Assembly: GCA_947491225.1 (NCBI GenBank)
Contig: CANLIE010000013.1
Coordinates: 1 to 64,000 of the forward strand
Reading direction: 5' to 3'
Source of the DNA: an uncultured Cellulophaga sp.
GTDB taxonomy: Bacteria > Bacteroidota > Bacteroidia > Flavobacteriales > Flavobacteriaceae
DNA length: 64,000 nucleotides
This document shows positions 1 through 8,632 of this stretch, piece by piece. Within the stretch, counting starts at the first letter, position 1; each line of letters begins with the position of its first letter. A model generated the notes under the pieces. The model had not been told where the DNA came from and did not search any database. It saw nothing but the letters and a program-made list of their open reading frames with translations. The position numbers and the translations under genes were made by a program.

Positions 1-125
1 CATTTATTGCTAATATATTGTTAAATGCTCAAAATCAAAATAATACTAACATATTTCAATTTTTGTCATGTACTTAGTTTCTTGCTATATGTAATATAAA
101 TCATATAACCATTCACAAAATATAA

Positions 126-362
126 TTAGGCAACTTTAGATTTACTACGCTTTGTAGAAAAAGCCAATTCTCTTTTTATCTTAGAATTTTTAAACTTGTA
201 TAAACGTGCTACTTTTTTTTCTTCATTTAAAGCATTCTTCTTTGTTTCAGAAACTTTAACCTCTGTAGAAGTAGTTTCCAATACTAGAGTTGTCTTAGAT
301 TCTTGTGCCTGAGTAAAAGTTCCAATAAAAAGAACAAATAATAAAGTGAATATAGCTTTCAT
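126..362 (-). CDS. Small secreted basic protein, copy 1
   Basis: A 78-residue protein of unknown function. Residues 1 to about 19 form a clear signal peptide (hydrophobic LLFVLFIG core, cleavage after AQA or QAQ). The mature part of about 58 residues is rich in Lys, Ser and Thr and ends in a basic KRSKSKVA tail. It has no cysteine, no domain I recognise and no membrane segment after the signal. It is a tandem duplicate of the gene at 639-875: only 5 of 78 residues differ (positions 15, 17, 26, 49 and 77). A -7-like box TAGCTTTG lies on the minus strand at 384-391. The export signal plus preserved frame in two copies make it a real gene; its role is unknown. Confidence 0.75.
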   Translation of the reverse strand: MKAIFTLLFVLFIGTFTQAQESKTTLVLETTSTEVKVSETKKNALNEEKKVARLYKFKNSKIKRELAFSTKRSKSKVA

Positions 363-383
363 AATAACTTGTTTTGTATACTA

Positions 384-391
384 CAAAGCTA
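384..391 (-). promoter_or_regulatory. Possible -7 box of small-secreted-protein copy 1
   Basis: Reads TAGCTTTG on the minus strand, matching the Bacteroidota -7 consensus TAnnTTTG, about 22 bases ahead of the start codon. A TTG lies 23 bases further upstream (415-417), at the long end of the accepted spacing. The match is short and may be chance. Confidence 0.35.
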
Positions 392-638
392 TATTACACT
401 TAACCCCATATTTCCAATCCTTCGGTTAATACCGCTTATCTATCGGTAGGTGGTTTAGTTCTATATATGATTAAAAATAAAACCTATAAATAAGATATAA
501 CACCAAAATCACTTCATCGATATTTAATGCACTACACCCAAATATCTAAGGTTTTTCTAAAAGTAAAAATTTGAATAATGAAAGTAAAAATTAATATAGT
601 CTGCTATTTTAATAAAGTAATTGTTATCTTATAGCCTA

Positions 639-875
639 TTAAGCTATTTTAGATTTGCTACGTTTTGTAGAAAAAGCCAATTCTCTTTTTATTTTAGAAT
701 TTTTAAACTTGTATAAACGTGCTACTTTAATTTCTTCATTTAAAGCATTCTTCTTTGTTTCAGAAACTTTAACCTCTGTAGAAGTAGTTTCCAATACTGG
801 AGTTGTCTTAGATTCTTGCGCCTGAGCAAAAACTCCGATAAAAAGAACAAATAATAAAGTAAATATAGCTTTCAT
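639..875 (-). CDS. Small secreted basic protein, copy 2
   Basis: Paralogue of the 78-residue protein at 126-362. An in-frame ATG six codons upstream (893) would add MSNKVI, but similarity to copy 1 begins at the ATG at 873-875 and the signal peptide starts there, so that start is preferred. The copies also share the few bases just before the ATG (ATTATG context), while the sequence further upstream differs, so the duplicated unit is essentially gene plus ribosome-binding region. A TAATTTTG -7-like box lies on the minus strand at 965-972. The differences are conservative and no frame is broken, which suggests recent duplication with retention. Function unknown. Confidence 0.75.
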   Translation of the reverse strand: MKAIFTLLFVLFIGVFAQAQESKTTPVLETTSTEVKVSETKKNALNEEIKVARLYKFKNSKIKRELAFSTKRSKSKIA

Positions 876-1050
876 AATAACTTTGTTTGACAATGTAAAA
901 TTAGAACCAACATAACATTGGCTAAATCTAAATCGCTCAAAACACCTTATTTTTCGGTATTTGACAAAATTATTGATGAAGCGTAAAAAAAGACCGACAA
1001 CCGTATTTAATACAAAATTCTCTAATCGAGAGAAAATGTATTACATCTTA

Positions 1051-1722
1051 TTATAAACCTTTAATATGAAGTAACTTTTCTGGGTTTGGACAATTATTAG
1101 CATAATATTCCAAATCTCTATAGGCACAAACTCCTGGATAATCACCACTATATTCTTTTACATCTTTTATTAATTGAAAATGTAAATGTGGTGCATAACC
1201 TATATTCTCTTTTGGAGTTCCTAAAGTAGCCAACACACTTCCTTTATTAAAAACCTTACCTACATATATATTATGTAATGATTCTATAGACAAGTGTCCA
1301 TATAGTGAGTAGAGCAATTGTCCTTTTACATTATGTTTAAGAATTATGGTAGGTCCATAATCACCTTTTACTGCATTATTTTTATAGCTATGCACTTCCC
1401 CATCCAAAGGAACAAGTACTTTTGTGTTCTCCTTAGTCCAAAAATCTACTCCTAAATGGATATTTCTACAATTCTTATCCATTGTTGAAAAATTAGGATT
1501 ATTATAATATAAATTTCGCTTTTCTAAATAACCACCATATGCAACAGTAGCATTATTTTTAATTAAAATAGTATCAATATAAGATTGGCATACATTTACA
1601 TTGGTAATGTCTATCTCATTTAAATCAGGATTTGTAGTAGACAAGTCTATTAACATATAATCTTCTCTTTTTATTGAAGAATCAAGAATGGGTATAAATT
1701 CATTTGAAAATATCTCTATCAT
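1051..1722 (-). CDS. M23 family metallopeptidase
   Basis: A 223-residue LytM/M23 zinc peptidase, the fold that hydrolyses peptide cross-links in peptidoglycan. The C-terminal half carries the zinc motifs: HLGVD (H89, D93), YGHLS with H143, and HLHF with H179 and H181. The intervening sequence (PLDGEVHSY, GPTIILKH) is the usual lysostaphin-type beta core. No signal peptide or membrane segment is visible in the first 85 residues, which is odd for an enzyme acting on the wall; it may be cytoplasmic, exported another way, or act on a non-wall substrate. It is divergent from msrA. Family assignment is secure, substrate is not. Confidence 0.85.
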   Translation of the reverse strand: MIEIFSNEFIPILDSSIKREDYMLIDLSTTNPDLNEIDITNVNVCQSYIDTILIKNNATVAYGGYLEKRNLYYNNPNFSTMDKNCRNIHLGVDFWTKENTKVLVPLDGEVHSYKNNAVKGDYGPTIILKHNVKGQLLYSLYGHLSIESLHNIYVGKVFNKGSVLATLGTPKENIGYAPHLHFQLIKDVKEYSGDYPGVCAYRDLEYYANNCPNPEKLLHIKGL

Positions 1723-1824
1723 ATTTATAACTATTACATTTATTCAAATATAAGTTGCTTTAAAATATTTTTTGATATTTGTGTAAGTATGTATAGCATT
1801 ATAGACTAAAAGAAAAAGATTTTT

Positions 1825-2490
1825 ATGAGAATATTAAAAATGATAGCGGTTGTATTTATAGCACTTACATCTACATCTTGTGCTTCTAAGAGTGAAAATA
1901 AAATAGAATCGTCAAAAGAATCCAAACCAACAATTCAAAATTTAAAAAAATATGAAGTAGCATATTTTGCAAGTGGTTGCTTTTGGTGTGTTGAAGCTAT
2001 TTTTGAAAGTGTAAAAGGTGTAAAAGAGGTTATCTCTGGTTATGCAGGCGGTAAAGAACTTAATCCTACTTATGAACAAGTTAGTAGTGGCTATACAACA
2101 CATGCTGAAGCTGTTGCTGTGTATTATAACCCTAAAGAAGTCCCTTTCAATACATTGGTTAAAGTTTTTTTTGGATCTCATAACCCAACAACGTTAAATA
2201 GACAAGGTCCTGATAAAGGAACTCAGTACAGATCCATAGCTTTTTACAAAAACGAAACAGAAAAAAAAATCATCAATGAATTTATAGATGATTTAGCAAA
2301 AAGTAAAGCTTATAAAAATAAAATAGTCACTGAGGTAGTTCCTTTTACTAAATTCTATGAAGCAGAAGCATATCATCAAGATTATGAAAAAAAACACCCT
2401 GACAACTCATATGTTAGAAATGTCTCCATTCCTCGCCTAAATAAATTCAAGAGTAAATTTCCTGAATTATTGAAGAATAGGACGCATTAA
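1825..2490 (+). CDS. msrA: Peptide-methionine (S)-S-oxide reductase, lipoprotein
   Basis: MsrA reduces the S epimer of methionine sulfoxide in oxidised proteins. The signature GCFWCVEAIF lies at residues 51-60 with catalytic C52, followed by the family's GYAGG and YHQDYEKKHPDN stretches. The N-terminus is a lipoprotein signal (hydrophobic core, then STSC with lipidated C19) and a polar linker to about residue 42, so the enzyme is anchored in the envelope and probably repairs periplasmic or surface proteins. Length of 221 is normal for the family plus this leader. It is a single gene followed by a hairpin terminator at 2519-2546. No MsrB domain is fused. Confidence 0.95.
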   Translation: MRILKMIAVVFIALTSTSCASKSENKIESSKESKPTIQNLKKYEVAYFASGCFWCVEAIFESVKGVKEVISGYAGGKELNPTYEQVSSGYTTHAEAVAVYYNPKEVPFNTLVKVFFGSHNPTTLNRQGPDKGTQYRSIAFYKNETEKKIINEFIDDLAKSKAYKNKIVTEVVPFTKFYEAEAYHQDYEKKHPDNSYVRNVSIPRLNKFKSKFPELLKNRTH

Positions 2491-2518
2491 TAATAGTTTT
2501 TGTTATTTTAATTATATT

Positions 2519-2546
2519 AAATGCAACTTAAAAAAGTTGCATTTTT
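2519..2546 (+). terminator. Rho-independent terminator of msrA
   Basis: Ten-base inverted repeat (aaatgcaact / agttgcattt) with a 6-base A-rich loop, ending in a T run, 28 bases after the msrA stop codon. Confidence 0.75.
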
Positions 2547-2679
2547 AGTCTTAAAAATTATTTCTATAGTTCTTAAAGATAGCTTTCAAAAAATCCTATT
2601 TTATTCCCTCCTTCAAAATAAAGAAGTTTTACAAGAATAGAACTACTATTTTTTTCTCTTATATTAAGCATAAAAACTA

Positions 2680-4104
2680 TTACTTTAAAACAACCTCACT
2701 ATAGCTAGAATTTATATTTATGGATTTCTCTGAACTTTTAGAACCATTATACCCTTTACATATTGTTATATTCTGATTTTGCGTCTTGTTTAGGTTTAGA
2801 TTTGTTGGCAACGTTAATTTAGACGACCTACCTTTAACATATATAGTGTATGACGTTTTAGGCATTATAGTCTCTAATTCTCCATTTTTTACAGAGATGT
2901 CCAAAGTTTCAAAATCAGAAGAGATGTTGTTAATTAAGACACTTCCAAAATCGTTCTTAATAAATGCCTTTTTTAAAAGTTTATCTATTTCCACATTGGA
3001 CGATACTGCACTAAGAGTCAAGTCTTTTACAAACTTAAGTTCTACATTATCAACATAATTGACTTGTAATTCTCCAAAATTCCAGTTATTTACAAATACA
3101 GGTGAATAAGATGCATTAACATACGTTTCTTTACCATCTATGGTAGAAGCTAATAAACTTGCGTATGACAAGTTTGCATTTATATTCTTTGTATTTTCTG
3201 CTAGCTTTACCTTACCATGACGTACATTCATTTTAATAGTAGCAGATTTTGGCATTTTTACCTTTATTGTCTTTTTTACTTTTAAATGTTTATTCTTACC
3301 ATCTGCTGAAAAATAGAAAGTATTAGGAGTAGATATAAGAATTGAATTACCAGAAGAAAAGGTTTTATATTTTAATTTTTCTTTAAGGTTTTTTTCTAAT
3401 ACTTTTTGTCTTTCCATAAGTATTATCTTATTCTTTTTTGCCTCACGCCTTTCTTTTAAGGCATTACGCCTTTGCATATAGGCAACTTTCTTATTTTCTA
3501 GTGCTTCTAATCTTATTTTATCTGCGTTATTCTTCATTTCTTCTGCCCATTTCTTCATTTCTTTCTGGTTTTTAGAGCTCATTTTTTTTTCAAACTCTTT
3601 CTGCCATTTTTGCATATACTTTTTACCCTCTTTAGTATATTTCTCATAATCAAATTGTGGAATATTAAAGCGTTTTAATCTTGAAAAAGAAGCTATGTTT
3701 GATGTATCTAAATCAATGATTATATTTTCAGGGAAATTAGATGTCCTTACACTAATTGGACGAGGAAAGTGAATGTTTGAGTTTGTTGCAAAAAAATTAT
3801 TGCCACCACCAGTAGAAACCTCTACTTTTTTAGAATTTCCAATAATATGCACTTCATTTCTTTTAAAATATTTTTCTGCTTCTTCATTGGACATACCATC
3901 AATCTCAATAACAGCTTCAACTTGTATTACATCCTTATTCCATGTCTCAAATTCTATATCTGCATTACTTATGTTAATACCTAAAATAGCTTCACTCCTA
4001 ACGTTAAATACTTCTTTAAATGTTTTTGATTGTTTTTGAGCAAATGTGCTCATAGAAATTAAGAATATTATGATTCCCAATCTCTTATATAATGATTGTT
4101 TCAT
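2680..4104 (-). CDS. DUF4097-like surface protein with charged helical insert, ECF operon
   Basis: A 474-residue exported protein (signal peptide about 1-22, ending STFAQ). Residues 25-110 and 260-474 look like repeated beta strands of the DUF4097/head-GIN adhesin kind (alternating hydrophobic strands, NVRHGKVKLAENT, ISVKNGELET). Between them, about residues 155-250, is a long Lys/Glu/Arg-rich segment with no proline that should form an extended helix or coiled coil. It is the third gene of the operon sigma factor - anti-sigma-like protein - this gene; its start overlaps the preceding gene by 20 bases. Such proteins often follow ECF sigma/anti-sigma pairs in flavobacteria and may be the envelope output or sensor. 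Function is inference. Confidence 0.8.
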   Translation of the reverse strand: MKQSLYKRLGIIIFLISMSTFAQKQSKTFKEVFNVRSEAILGINISNADIEFETWNKDVIQVEAVIEIDGMSNEEAEKYFKRNEVHIIGNSKKVEVSTGGGNNFFATNSNIHFPRPISVRTSNFPENIIIDLDTSNIASFSRLKRFNIPQFDYEKYTKEGKKYMQKWQKEFEKKMSSKNQKEMKKWAEEMKNNADKIRLEALENKKVAYMQRRNALKERREAKKNKIILMERQKVLEKNLKEKLKYKTFSSGNSILISTPNTFYFSADGKNKHLKVKKTIKVKMPKSATIKMNVRHGKVKLAENTKNINANLSYASLLASTIDGKETYVNASYSPVFVNNWNFGELQVNYVDNVELKFVKDLTLSAVSSNVEIDKLLKKAFIKNDFGSVLINNISSDFETLDISVKNGELETIMPKTSYTIYVKGRSSKLTLPTNLNLNKTQNQNITICKGYNGSKSSEKSININSSYSEVVLK

Positions 4105-4663
4105 TTTTTGTAGATTTTAGTTCGTTTAACTTTGTTCTAAGTTTCTGTAGCAATTGTAATCGTAATTGCAAATTATTAATTAATGCAGAAATTAATTGAT
4201 CATTGGGTCCAATGGTATTTAACTCTTCATTTAATTTTTGATACTCAGTATGTAGTTCAGATAACCTATACATATAACTGTCTACCAATACTTTATTATC
4301 ATTAGAAATATCTAATTGAGATAATTCTAAGTTTATATTTACTTGATAATAATCTTCTATTTTTTTTAAATCTGGAGATAAATTTCCCAATGATATTTTA
4401 TCATCTTCATTTACTGGATTCTCACTATCAACAATAGTCGCCTCTATGTTATCTTCTTTATTTGTTTGATTATAAGTAAACAACCCTACACTTATTAAAA
4501 TAAGAAAACTAGCTGCTATTTTCCAGGAATGCGTATAAGGATTTTTCTGAACTGGTATTGCTTTATTCAACTTGTCCTTAAAACGCTTAGTGTGATCTTT
4601 TTTCATTTTAAGATCTTCACTAGCATTTTCTAATTTAAATAATTTTCTAAGATCCTGTGACAT
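4085..4663 (-). CDS. Membrane anti-sigma factor-like protein
   Basis: A 192-residue single-pass membrane protein. The N-terminal 45 residues are charged and presumably cytoplasmic, a hydrophobic helix spans about residues 47-64 (WKIAASFLILISVGLF), and the rest is an outside domain of predicted helices (YQKLNEELNTIGPNDQ, LQLRLQLLQKLRTKL). It overlaps the ECF sigma gene by 17 bases and the downstream DUF4097-like gene by 20 bases, so all three are translated together. Position and topology make it the probable anti-sigma factor, but it has no zinc-binding HxxxCxxC motif, so it would be a non-ZAS type. Family membership is inferred from context. Confidence 0.75.
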   Translation of the reverse strand: MSQDLRKLFKLENASEDLKMKKDHTKRFKDKLNKAIPVQKNPYTHSWKIAASFLILISVGLFTYNQTNKEDNIEATIVDSENPVNEDDKISLGNLSPDLKKIEDYYQVNINLELSQLDISNDNKVLVDSYMYRLSELHTEYQKLNEELNTIGPNDQLISALINNLQLRLQLLQKLRTKLNELKSTKNETIII

Positions 4664-5189
4664 ATCTTTTATCTTTTAAAAGTTCTTTTAGAAATCCTTT
4701 TCCCCTTAATAGCCGAGTTCTACACGCAGATTCTGTAATATTTAATATTTCTGATGTTTCTTGGTGATCATACCCTTCAATTAAATATAGTTTAACCACA
4801 CAACCATATTTATCTGGCAATTCATCAATCGCAATTTTTATTTGGTTTAATGTAACATTCTCTTCTACTGTCCAATCATCATCTTCTACAATCTTCAGGC
4901 ATTTATCATTCAACTCAATGTGTTTTTCTTTTTTTAATTTTAAAAAATCTAAACTTTTATTAATTACTATTTTTTTTAACCAAGCACCAAAAGTAACATC
5001 TCCTTTAAATTGTTCCATTTTCTGAAATGCATTAATAAATGCTTCTTGTACAACATCTTCTGCATCATCTTCATTTTTTAAAAAACGCATTGCAACTCCA
5101 TACATACCATTACAGTATTGCTTGTAAAGCTGTAATTGCGCTTTACGATTGTTTGCCATACATTTGGTTACAATATCTGATTGAAACAT
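4647..5189 (-). CDS. RNA polymerase ECF sigma-70 factor
   Basis: A 180-residue ECF (RpoE-type) sigma factor with only regions 2 and 4. Region 2 is visible as YCNGMYGVAMRFLKN and DAEDVVQEAFINAFQ (about residues 25-55), region 4 as a helix-turn-helix at about 135-165 (DHQETSEILNITESACRTRL). It should direct polymerase to envelope-stress-type promoters and be held by the membrane protein encoded directly downstream. An ECF-type promoter (TGCAAC, 16 bases, CGTC) lies 41-66 bases upstream, which suggests positive autoregulation. The regulon cannot be known from this window, but a similar site precedes the ABC transporter near 44.2 kb. Confidence 0.92.
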   Translation of the reverse strand: MFQSDIVTKCMANNRKAQLQLYKQYCNGMYGVAMRFLKNEDDAEDVVQEAFINAFQKMEQFKGDVTFGAWLKKIVINKSLDFLKLKKEKHIELNDKCLKIVEDDDWTVEENVTLNQIKIAIDELPDKYGCVVKLYLIEGYDHQETSEILNITESACRTRLLRGKGFLKELLKDKRYVTGS

Positions 5190-5229
5190 TTTAAGCTTCT
5201 GGTGGTTTGGTAATTGTTGTTAGTTAAAA

Positions 5230-5255
5230 GACGATTTAAAAAAACGGATGTTGCA
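5230..5255 (-). promoter_or_regulatory. ECF-type promoter of the sigma/anti-sigma operon
   Basis: On the minus strand the sequence reads TGCAAC (5255-5250), a 16-base spacer, then CGTC (5233-5230) followed by TTTT. The AAC...CGTC architecture is that recognised by group IV (ECF) sigma factors. It is correctly oriented and about 40 bases ahead of the ATG. The inference is autoregulation by the encoded sigma factor. Confidence 0.65.
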
Positions 5256-5402
5256 AAAAATAAAATTATTTTTGTTTTAAATAGGATTTTATATCCCAAT
5301 ACAATATTATTTAAGTACCTATTGACAAGCTAAAGAAATATTTCACTATGGTAATTTAAATATGATTTAGTAACTTAGAAGAAACTAAAAAGCCAACATA
5401 CT

Positions 5403-5963
5403 ATGAAAACCTTAAAATGGATGATAATTACGGTAATAGTTTTAGGACTATTAACCGTTTTTATTGGAATGCCAATGATGAAAGAACAAACTAAAAAACA
5501 TAGTCCAGAAATAACAGCCCGTTATATTGAAAATGGGTATGATTTAAGTGTTGTATATTCTAGTCCATCTAAAAAAGATAGAATTATTTTTGGCAAACTA
5601 GTCCCCTATAACAAAGTATGGAGAACTGGAGCAAATGAGGCAACTACTTTTACAACTACCAATACAATAAAAGTAAAAGGTAAAAAATTACCCTCTGGAA
5701 CGTATTCTTTATGGACAAAACCGAAAGTAAAAAGTTGGGATATAATCTTTAACAAAGAAGTTCCAAACTGGGGAGTTACAATTTTAAGTGGAGGGTCAGA
5801 AACAACAAGAAATCCTAAAAAGGATATTTTTATAATAAATGTACCTATTGAAAACTTAAATGAGGTAATTGAAAATTTTACCATTAATTTTGAAAATAAA
5901 GAACAACTACACTTAACCTTAGCTTGGGACAAAACCAAGGTTAATGTACCCATTAGTAGATAA
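5403..5963 (+). CDS. DUF2911 domain protein, membrane-anchored
   Basis: A 186-residue protein with an N-terminal hydrophobic segment at about 7-25 that acts as an uncleaved anchor or signal, followed by the DUF2911 domain. The family hallmark VWRTGANEATTF is at residues 72-83, then LPSGTYSLWT and WDIIFNKE. The function of DUF2911 is unknown; the domain is common and often multi-copy in Bacteroidota and is predicted to be a periplasmic beta-rich module. The meaB gene begins two bases after this stop codon, so the two are likely co-transcribed, although no functional link is known. Confidence 0.85.
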   Translation: MKTLKWMIITVIVLGLLTVFIGMPMMKEQTKKHSPEITARYIENGYDLSVVYSSPSKKDRIIFGKLVPYNKVWRTGANEATTFTTTNTIKVKGKKLPSGTYSLWTKPKVKSWDIIFNKEVPNWGVTILSGGSETTRNPKKDIFIINVPIENLNEVIENFTINFENKEQLHLTLAWDKTKVNVPISR

Positions 5964-5965
5964 TA

Positions 5966-7012
5966 TTGAGTATATCTAAAAACATAAGTACACAGAGTGC
6001 TTCTAAAATTAAAAGGTTTAGAAAAAAAAAGCCTTCTACAGAAGAATTATTAAAAGGCATTTTTGATAGTGACAAAACAGCGTTAAGTAGAGCCATTACT
6101 TTAGTAGAAAGTACAAATACCTTACATTCTAAACAAGCAAATGAGATTATAGAAAAATGCTTATCAATAAAAAATAAAAGCATAAGAATAGGTATTACGG
6201 GGGTACCTGGTGTAGGAAAAAGTACATTTATTGAACGTTTTGGAAAACAACTTACCAAACAAGGTAAAAAAGTTGCTGTGCTAGCGGTAGACCCTACAAG
6301 TACAATAACAAAAGGTAGTATTTTAGGAGATAAAACTAGAATGGAAGAACTTGTAAAAGATAATAATGCTTTTATTAGACCTTCTCCTTCTGGAGATTCA
6401 TTAGGTGGAGTTGCGCGTAAAACAAGGGAAACTATAATTTTATGTGAAGCTGCTGGCTATGACATTATTTTAATAGAAACTGTTGGCGTAGGACAAAGTG
6501 AAACCGCCGTACATAGTATGGTCGACTTTTTTTTATTGCTAAAGTTAGCTGGTGCTGGTGATGAATTACAAGGTATTAAAAGAGGAATTATGGAAATGGC
6601 AGATGCCATTGTAATAAATAAATCTGATGGAGAAAACATACAGCAAGCAAAAAAAGCACGTATTGAGTTTACAAGAGCTCTACACTTACTCAAAAATAAA
6701 GATAATGGCTGGACTCCTAAAGTATTTGCGTGTTCAGCACTAGAAAATATTGGCATTAAAGAGGTTTGGGAAACCATTGATAATTTTATTAAGTTGCAAA
6801 CTAAAAATGGATTTTTCATAACCAAAAGACAAGAACAAAACAGATATTGGCTATTACAAACCATTGAAAATCAATTAAAACAACTCTTTTATCAAGATAA
6901 GAAGGTTAAAAATCAATTACAAAATTTTATAGACGCCGTAATTAATGATGACATTTCTCCTTTTAGTGCTGCTGAGAAATTATTAGAACTACATAGTACA
7001 CCTAAACGTTAA
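5966..7012 (+). CDS. meaB: Methylmalonyl-CoA mutase-associated GTPase MeaB
   Basis: A 348-residue G3E-family GTPase (MeaB/ArgK) that loads adenosylcobalamin into methylmalonyl-CoA mutase and protects it from inactivation. Walker A GVPGVGKST is at residues 79-87, switch/Walker B ETVGVGQSE near 170, and the guanine-specificity NKSD near 215. The C-terminal dimerisation helices are present, so it is full length. The start is a TTG two bases after the DUF2911 stop; no better in-frame ATG precedes the conserved region. No mutase subunit gene lies in this window, so its partner must be encoded elsewhere. Confidence 0.93.
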   Translation: MSISKNISTQSASKIKRFRKKKPSTEELLKGIFDSDKTALSRAITLVESTNTLHSKQANEIIEKCLSIKNKSIRIGITGVPGVGKSTFIERFGKQLTKQGKKVAVLAVDPTSTITKGSILGDKTRMEELVKDNNAFIRPSPSGDSLGGVARKTRETIILCEAAGYDIILIETVGVGQSETAVHSMVDFFLLLKLAGAGDELQGIKRGIMEMADAIVINKSDGENIQQAKKARIEFTRALHLLKNKDNGWTPKVFACSALENIGIKEVWETIDNFIKLQTKNGFFITKRQEQNRYWLLQTIENQLKQLFYQDKKVKNQLQNFIDAVINDDISPFSAAEKLLELHSTPKR

Positions 7013-7154
7013 CTCTTTGTTATTCTATGCAATTTTATTTAAAGCTACAGTGCACAAGGTTTTACCGTATTTTTAAGGATTTTGGAATGCCTCCCATTTT
7101 TGGCTTCGTTATTAGTTTTAAAACCCTTATATATCAATAATTTAGATAAGTTTT

Positions 7155-7868
7155 ATGAACCACGAGTTTACCATAATTGTACCTGTTTACAACGAGGAAG
7201 ATAATTTACTACGCGTAGAGAAAGAATTGAACAATTATATTAAAATTGCTACTAAGAAAACTAAAGTTCTTTTTGTAAATGATGGTTCTACAGACAATAG
7301 TCAATGCCTTATTGAACAAATCTGTAGCAACAATCTAAATTTCTCATATCTTCTCTTTGAAAAAAACTTCGGTCTTTCTGCTGCAATTAAAGCTGGTTTT
7401 GATGCTGTAGACACAGAATTGGTTGGCTATATAGATTCTGACTTGCAAACTACTCCTGAAGACTTTAATTTACTATTAGAACAAGTCCCAGAATATGATC
7501 TTGTAACTGGTATAAGATCTAGAAGAAAAGACTCCTTTATCAAAAATATATCTTCTACCATTGCAAACGGAATTAGACGTGTTTTTACAAATGATGGTAT
7601 GAATGATACTGGCTGCCCACTTAAAGTAATTAAAACAGATTACGCTAAAAGAATTCCAATGTTTAATGGTCTTCATCGCTTTTTACCTGCAATGATATTA
7701 TTACAAAACGGAAAAATTAAGCAAATACCCATACAACATTTTCCTCGTGTTGCTGGGAAATCTAAATTCAGGGTATGGAATCGTTTAATAAAGCCTTTTA
7801 TGGATTGTTTTGCTTACTTATGGATGAAGCATAACTATATCCATTATACTGTTATAAAAAAAGATTAA
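7155..7868 (+). CDS. Glycosyltransferase family 2 (DPM1/GtrB-like)
   Basis: A 237-residue GT-A enzyme. The nucleotide-binding IIVPVYNEEDNL is at residues 7-18, NDGSTDNS at about 42-49, and the metal-binding DSDLQTTPEDF near 95, an arrangement typical of dolichyl- or undecaprenyl-phosphate mannose/glucose transferases. Unlike GtrB there are no C-terminal transmembrane helices, so it resembles the soluble DPM1 form. The predicted reaction is transfer of a hexose from a nucleotide sugar to a polyprenyl phosphate. It is a lone gene with a hairpin downstream (7945-7990). Family is sure; acceptor and sugar are not. Confidence 0.88.
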   Translation: MNHEFTIIVPVYNEEDNLLRVEKELNNYIKIATKKTKVLFVNDGSTDNSQCLIEQICSNNLNFSYLLFEKNFGLSAAIKAGFDAVDTELVGYIDSDLQTTPEDFNLLLEQVPEYDLVTGIRSRRKDSFIKNISSTIANGIRRVFTNDGMNDTGCPLKVIKTDYAKRIPMFNGLHRFLPAMILLQNGKIKQIPIQHFPRVAGKSKFRVWNRLIKPFMDCFAYLWMKHNYIHYTVIKKD

Positions 7869-7944
7869 AAGTAACCAGCTCTGTGCATTTAAATTCAAAT
7901 GGTTTCCTAAATGTTGGTTTAAGTGCTTTTGAAGAATGAAAAAG

Positions 7945-7990
7945 TGTATCGAGAACTAATTTAATGGTAAAAATTCTTATTCTCGATACA
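7945..7990 (+). terminator. Hairpin terminator after GT2 gene
   Basis: Perfect 11-base inverted repeat tgtatcgagaa / ttctcgataca around a 24-base loop, followed by aaattttattt. The long loop makes it a weaker terminator candidate. It lies 77 bases after the stop codon, between two converging genes. Confidence 0.45.
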
Positions 7991-8057
7991 AATTTTATTT
8001 ATTCCCACTATAAAATTTATTCGAATTGCCAGAATTTTATCAAAATGTGCAACGGGT

Positions 8058-8630
8058 TTATATTTTGAAAATTTTATGCCTTAAAAGATCTTGTAATTTA
8101 TAGAGTAAAAAACCAAATAGACTTCCTATACAAATACCTGTAACTACATCTAACGGATAGTGTACTCCTATGTATATTCTACTATAAGCCACAAAGAATG
8201 CCCATAAAACAAGAAAATAAGAAAGATATTTAAATTTATCTTTCAATAAGTAAATAAAGAAAATTGCGACTGCAAAAGAGTTTGCCGCATGCGCAGAAAA
8301 ATAGCCATATTTACCACCACAACTACTTTTAACTAAACGCATTACCCCTTCTAAATCTGCATTATGACAAGGTCTAAAACGTTGTACACCGTACTTAAAA
8401 AAATTAGCAAACTGATCTGTAATTCCTATTAACACACCAACAGCCCCCAACACCAATATTGTTCTCTTTAGTCCTAATTTTGTATAAGAAAAAAACAATA
8501 GCAAAACATATAGTGGTATAGAATTCAATTTATTTGTAACAAACAACCAAAAACCATCCCAACTTTCATTTCCTAAATTATTTAAAAAAAGAAAAAAATC
8601 CGTATCATATTTTATAATTTCTTCTAGCAT
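8058..8630 (-). CDS. PAP2 family membrane phosphatase
   Basis: A 190-residue integral membrane phosphatase of the PAP2 superfamily. The three active-site motifs are present: K79 to RP (86-87), SAH (112-114, in place of the usual SGH) and SRIYIGVHYPLD with R151, H157 and D161. Five or six hydrophobic helices surround them. The likely substrate is a lipid pyrophosphate or phosphate such as undecaprenyl pyrophosphate (PgpB/BacA-like recycling of the glycan carrier) or a phosphatidate; sequence alone does not decide. It is two bases from the small acidic protein gene upstream, so it sits in an operon with it and the MATE transporter. Confidence 0.9.
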   Translation of the reverse strand: MLEEIIKYDTDFFLFLNNLGNESWDGFWLFVTNKLNSIPLYVLLLFFSYTKLGLKRTILVLGAVGVLIGITDQFANFFKYGVQRFRPCHNADLEGVMRLVKSSCGGKYGYFSAHAANSFAVAIFFIYLLKDKFKYLSYFLVLWAFFVAYSRIYIGVHYPLDVVTGICIGSLFGFLLYKLQDLLRHKIFKI

Positions 8631-8632
8631 AA

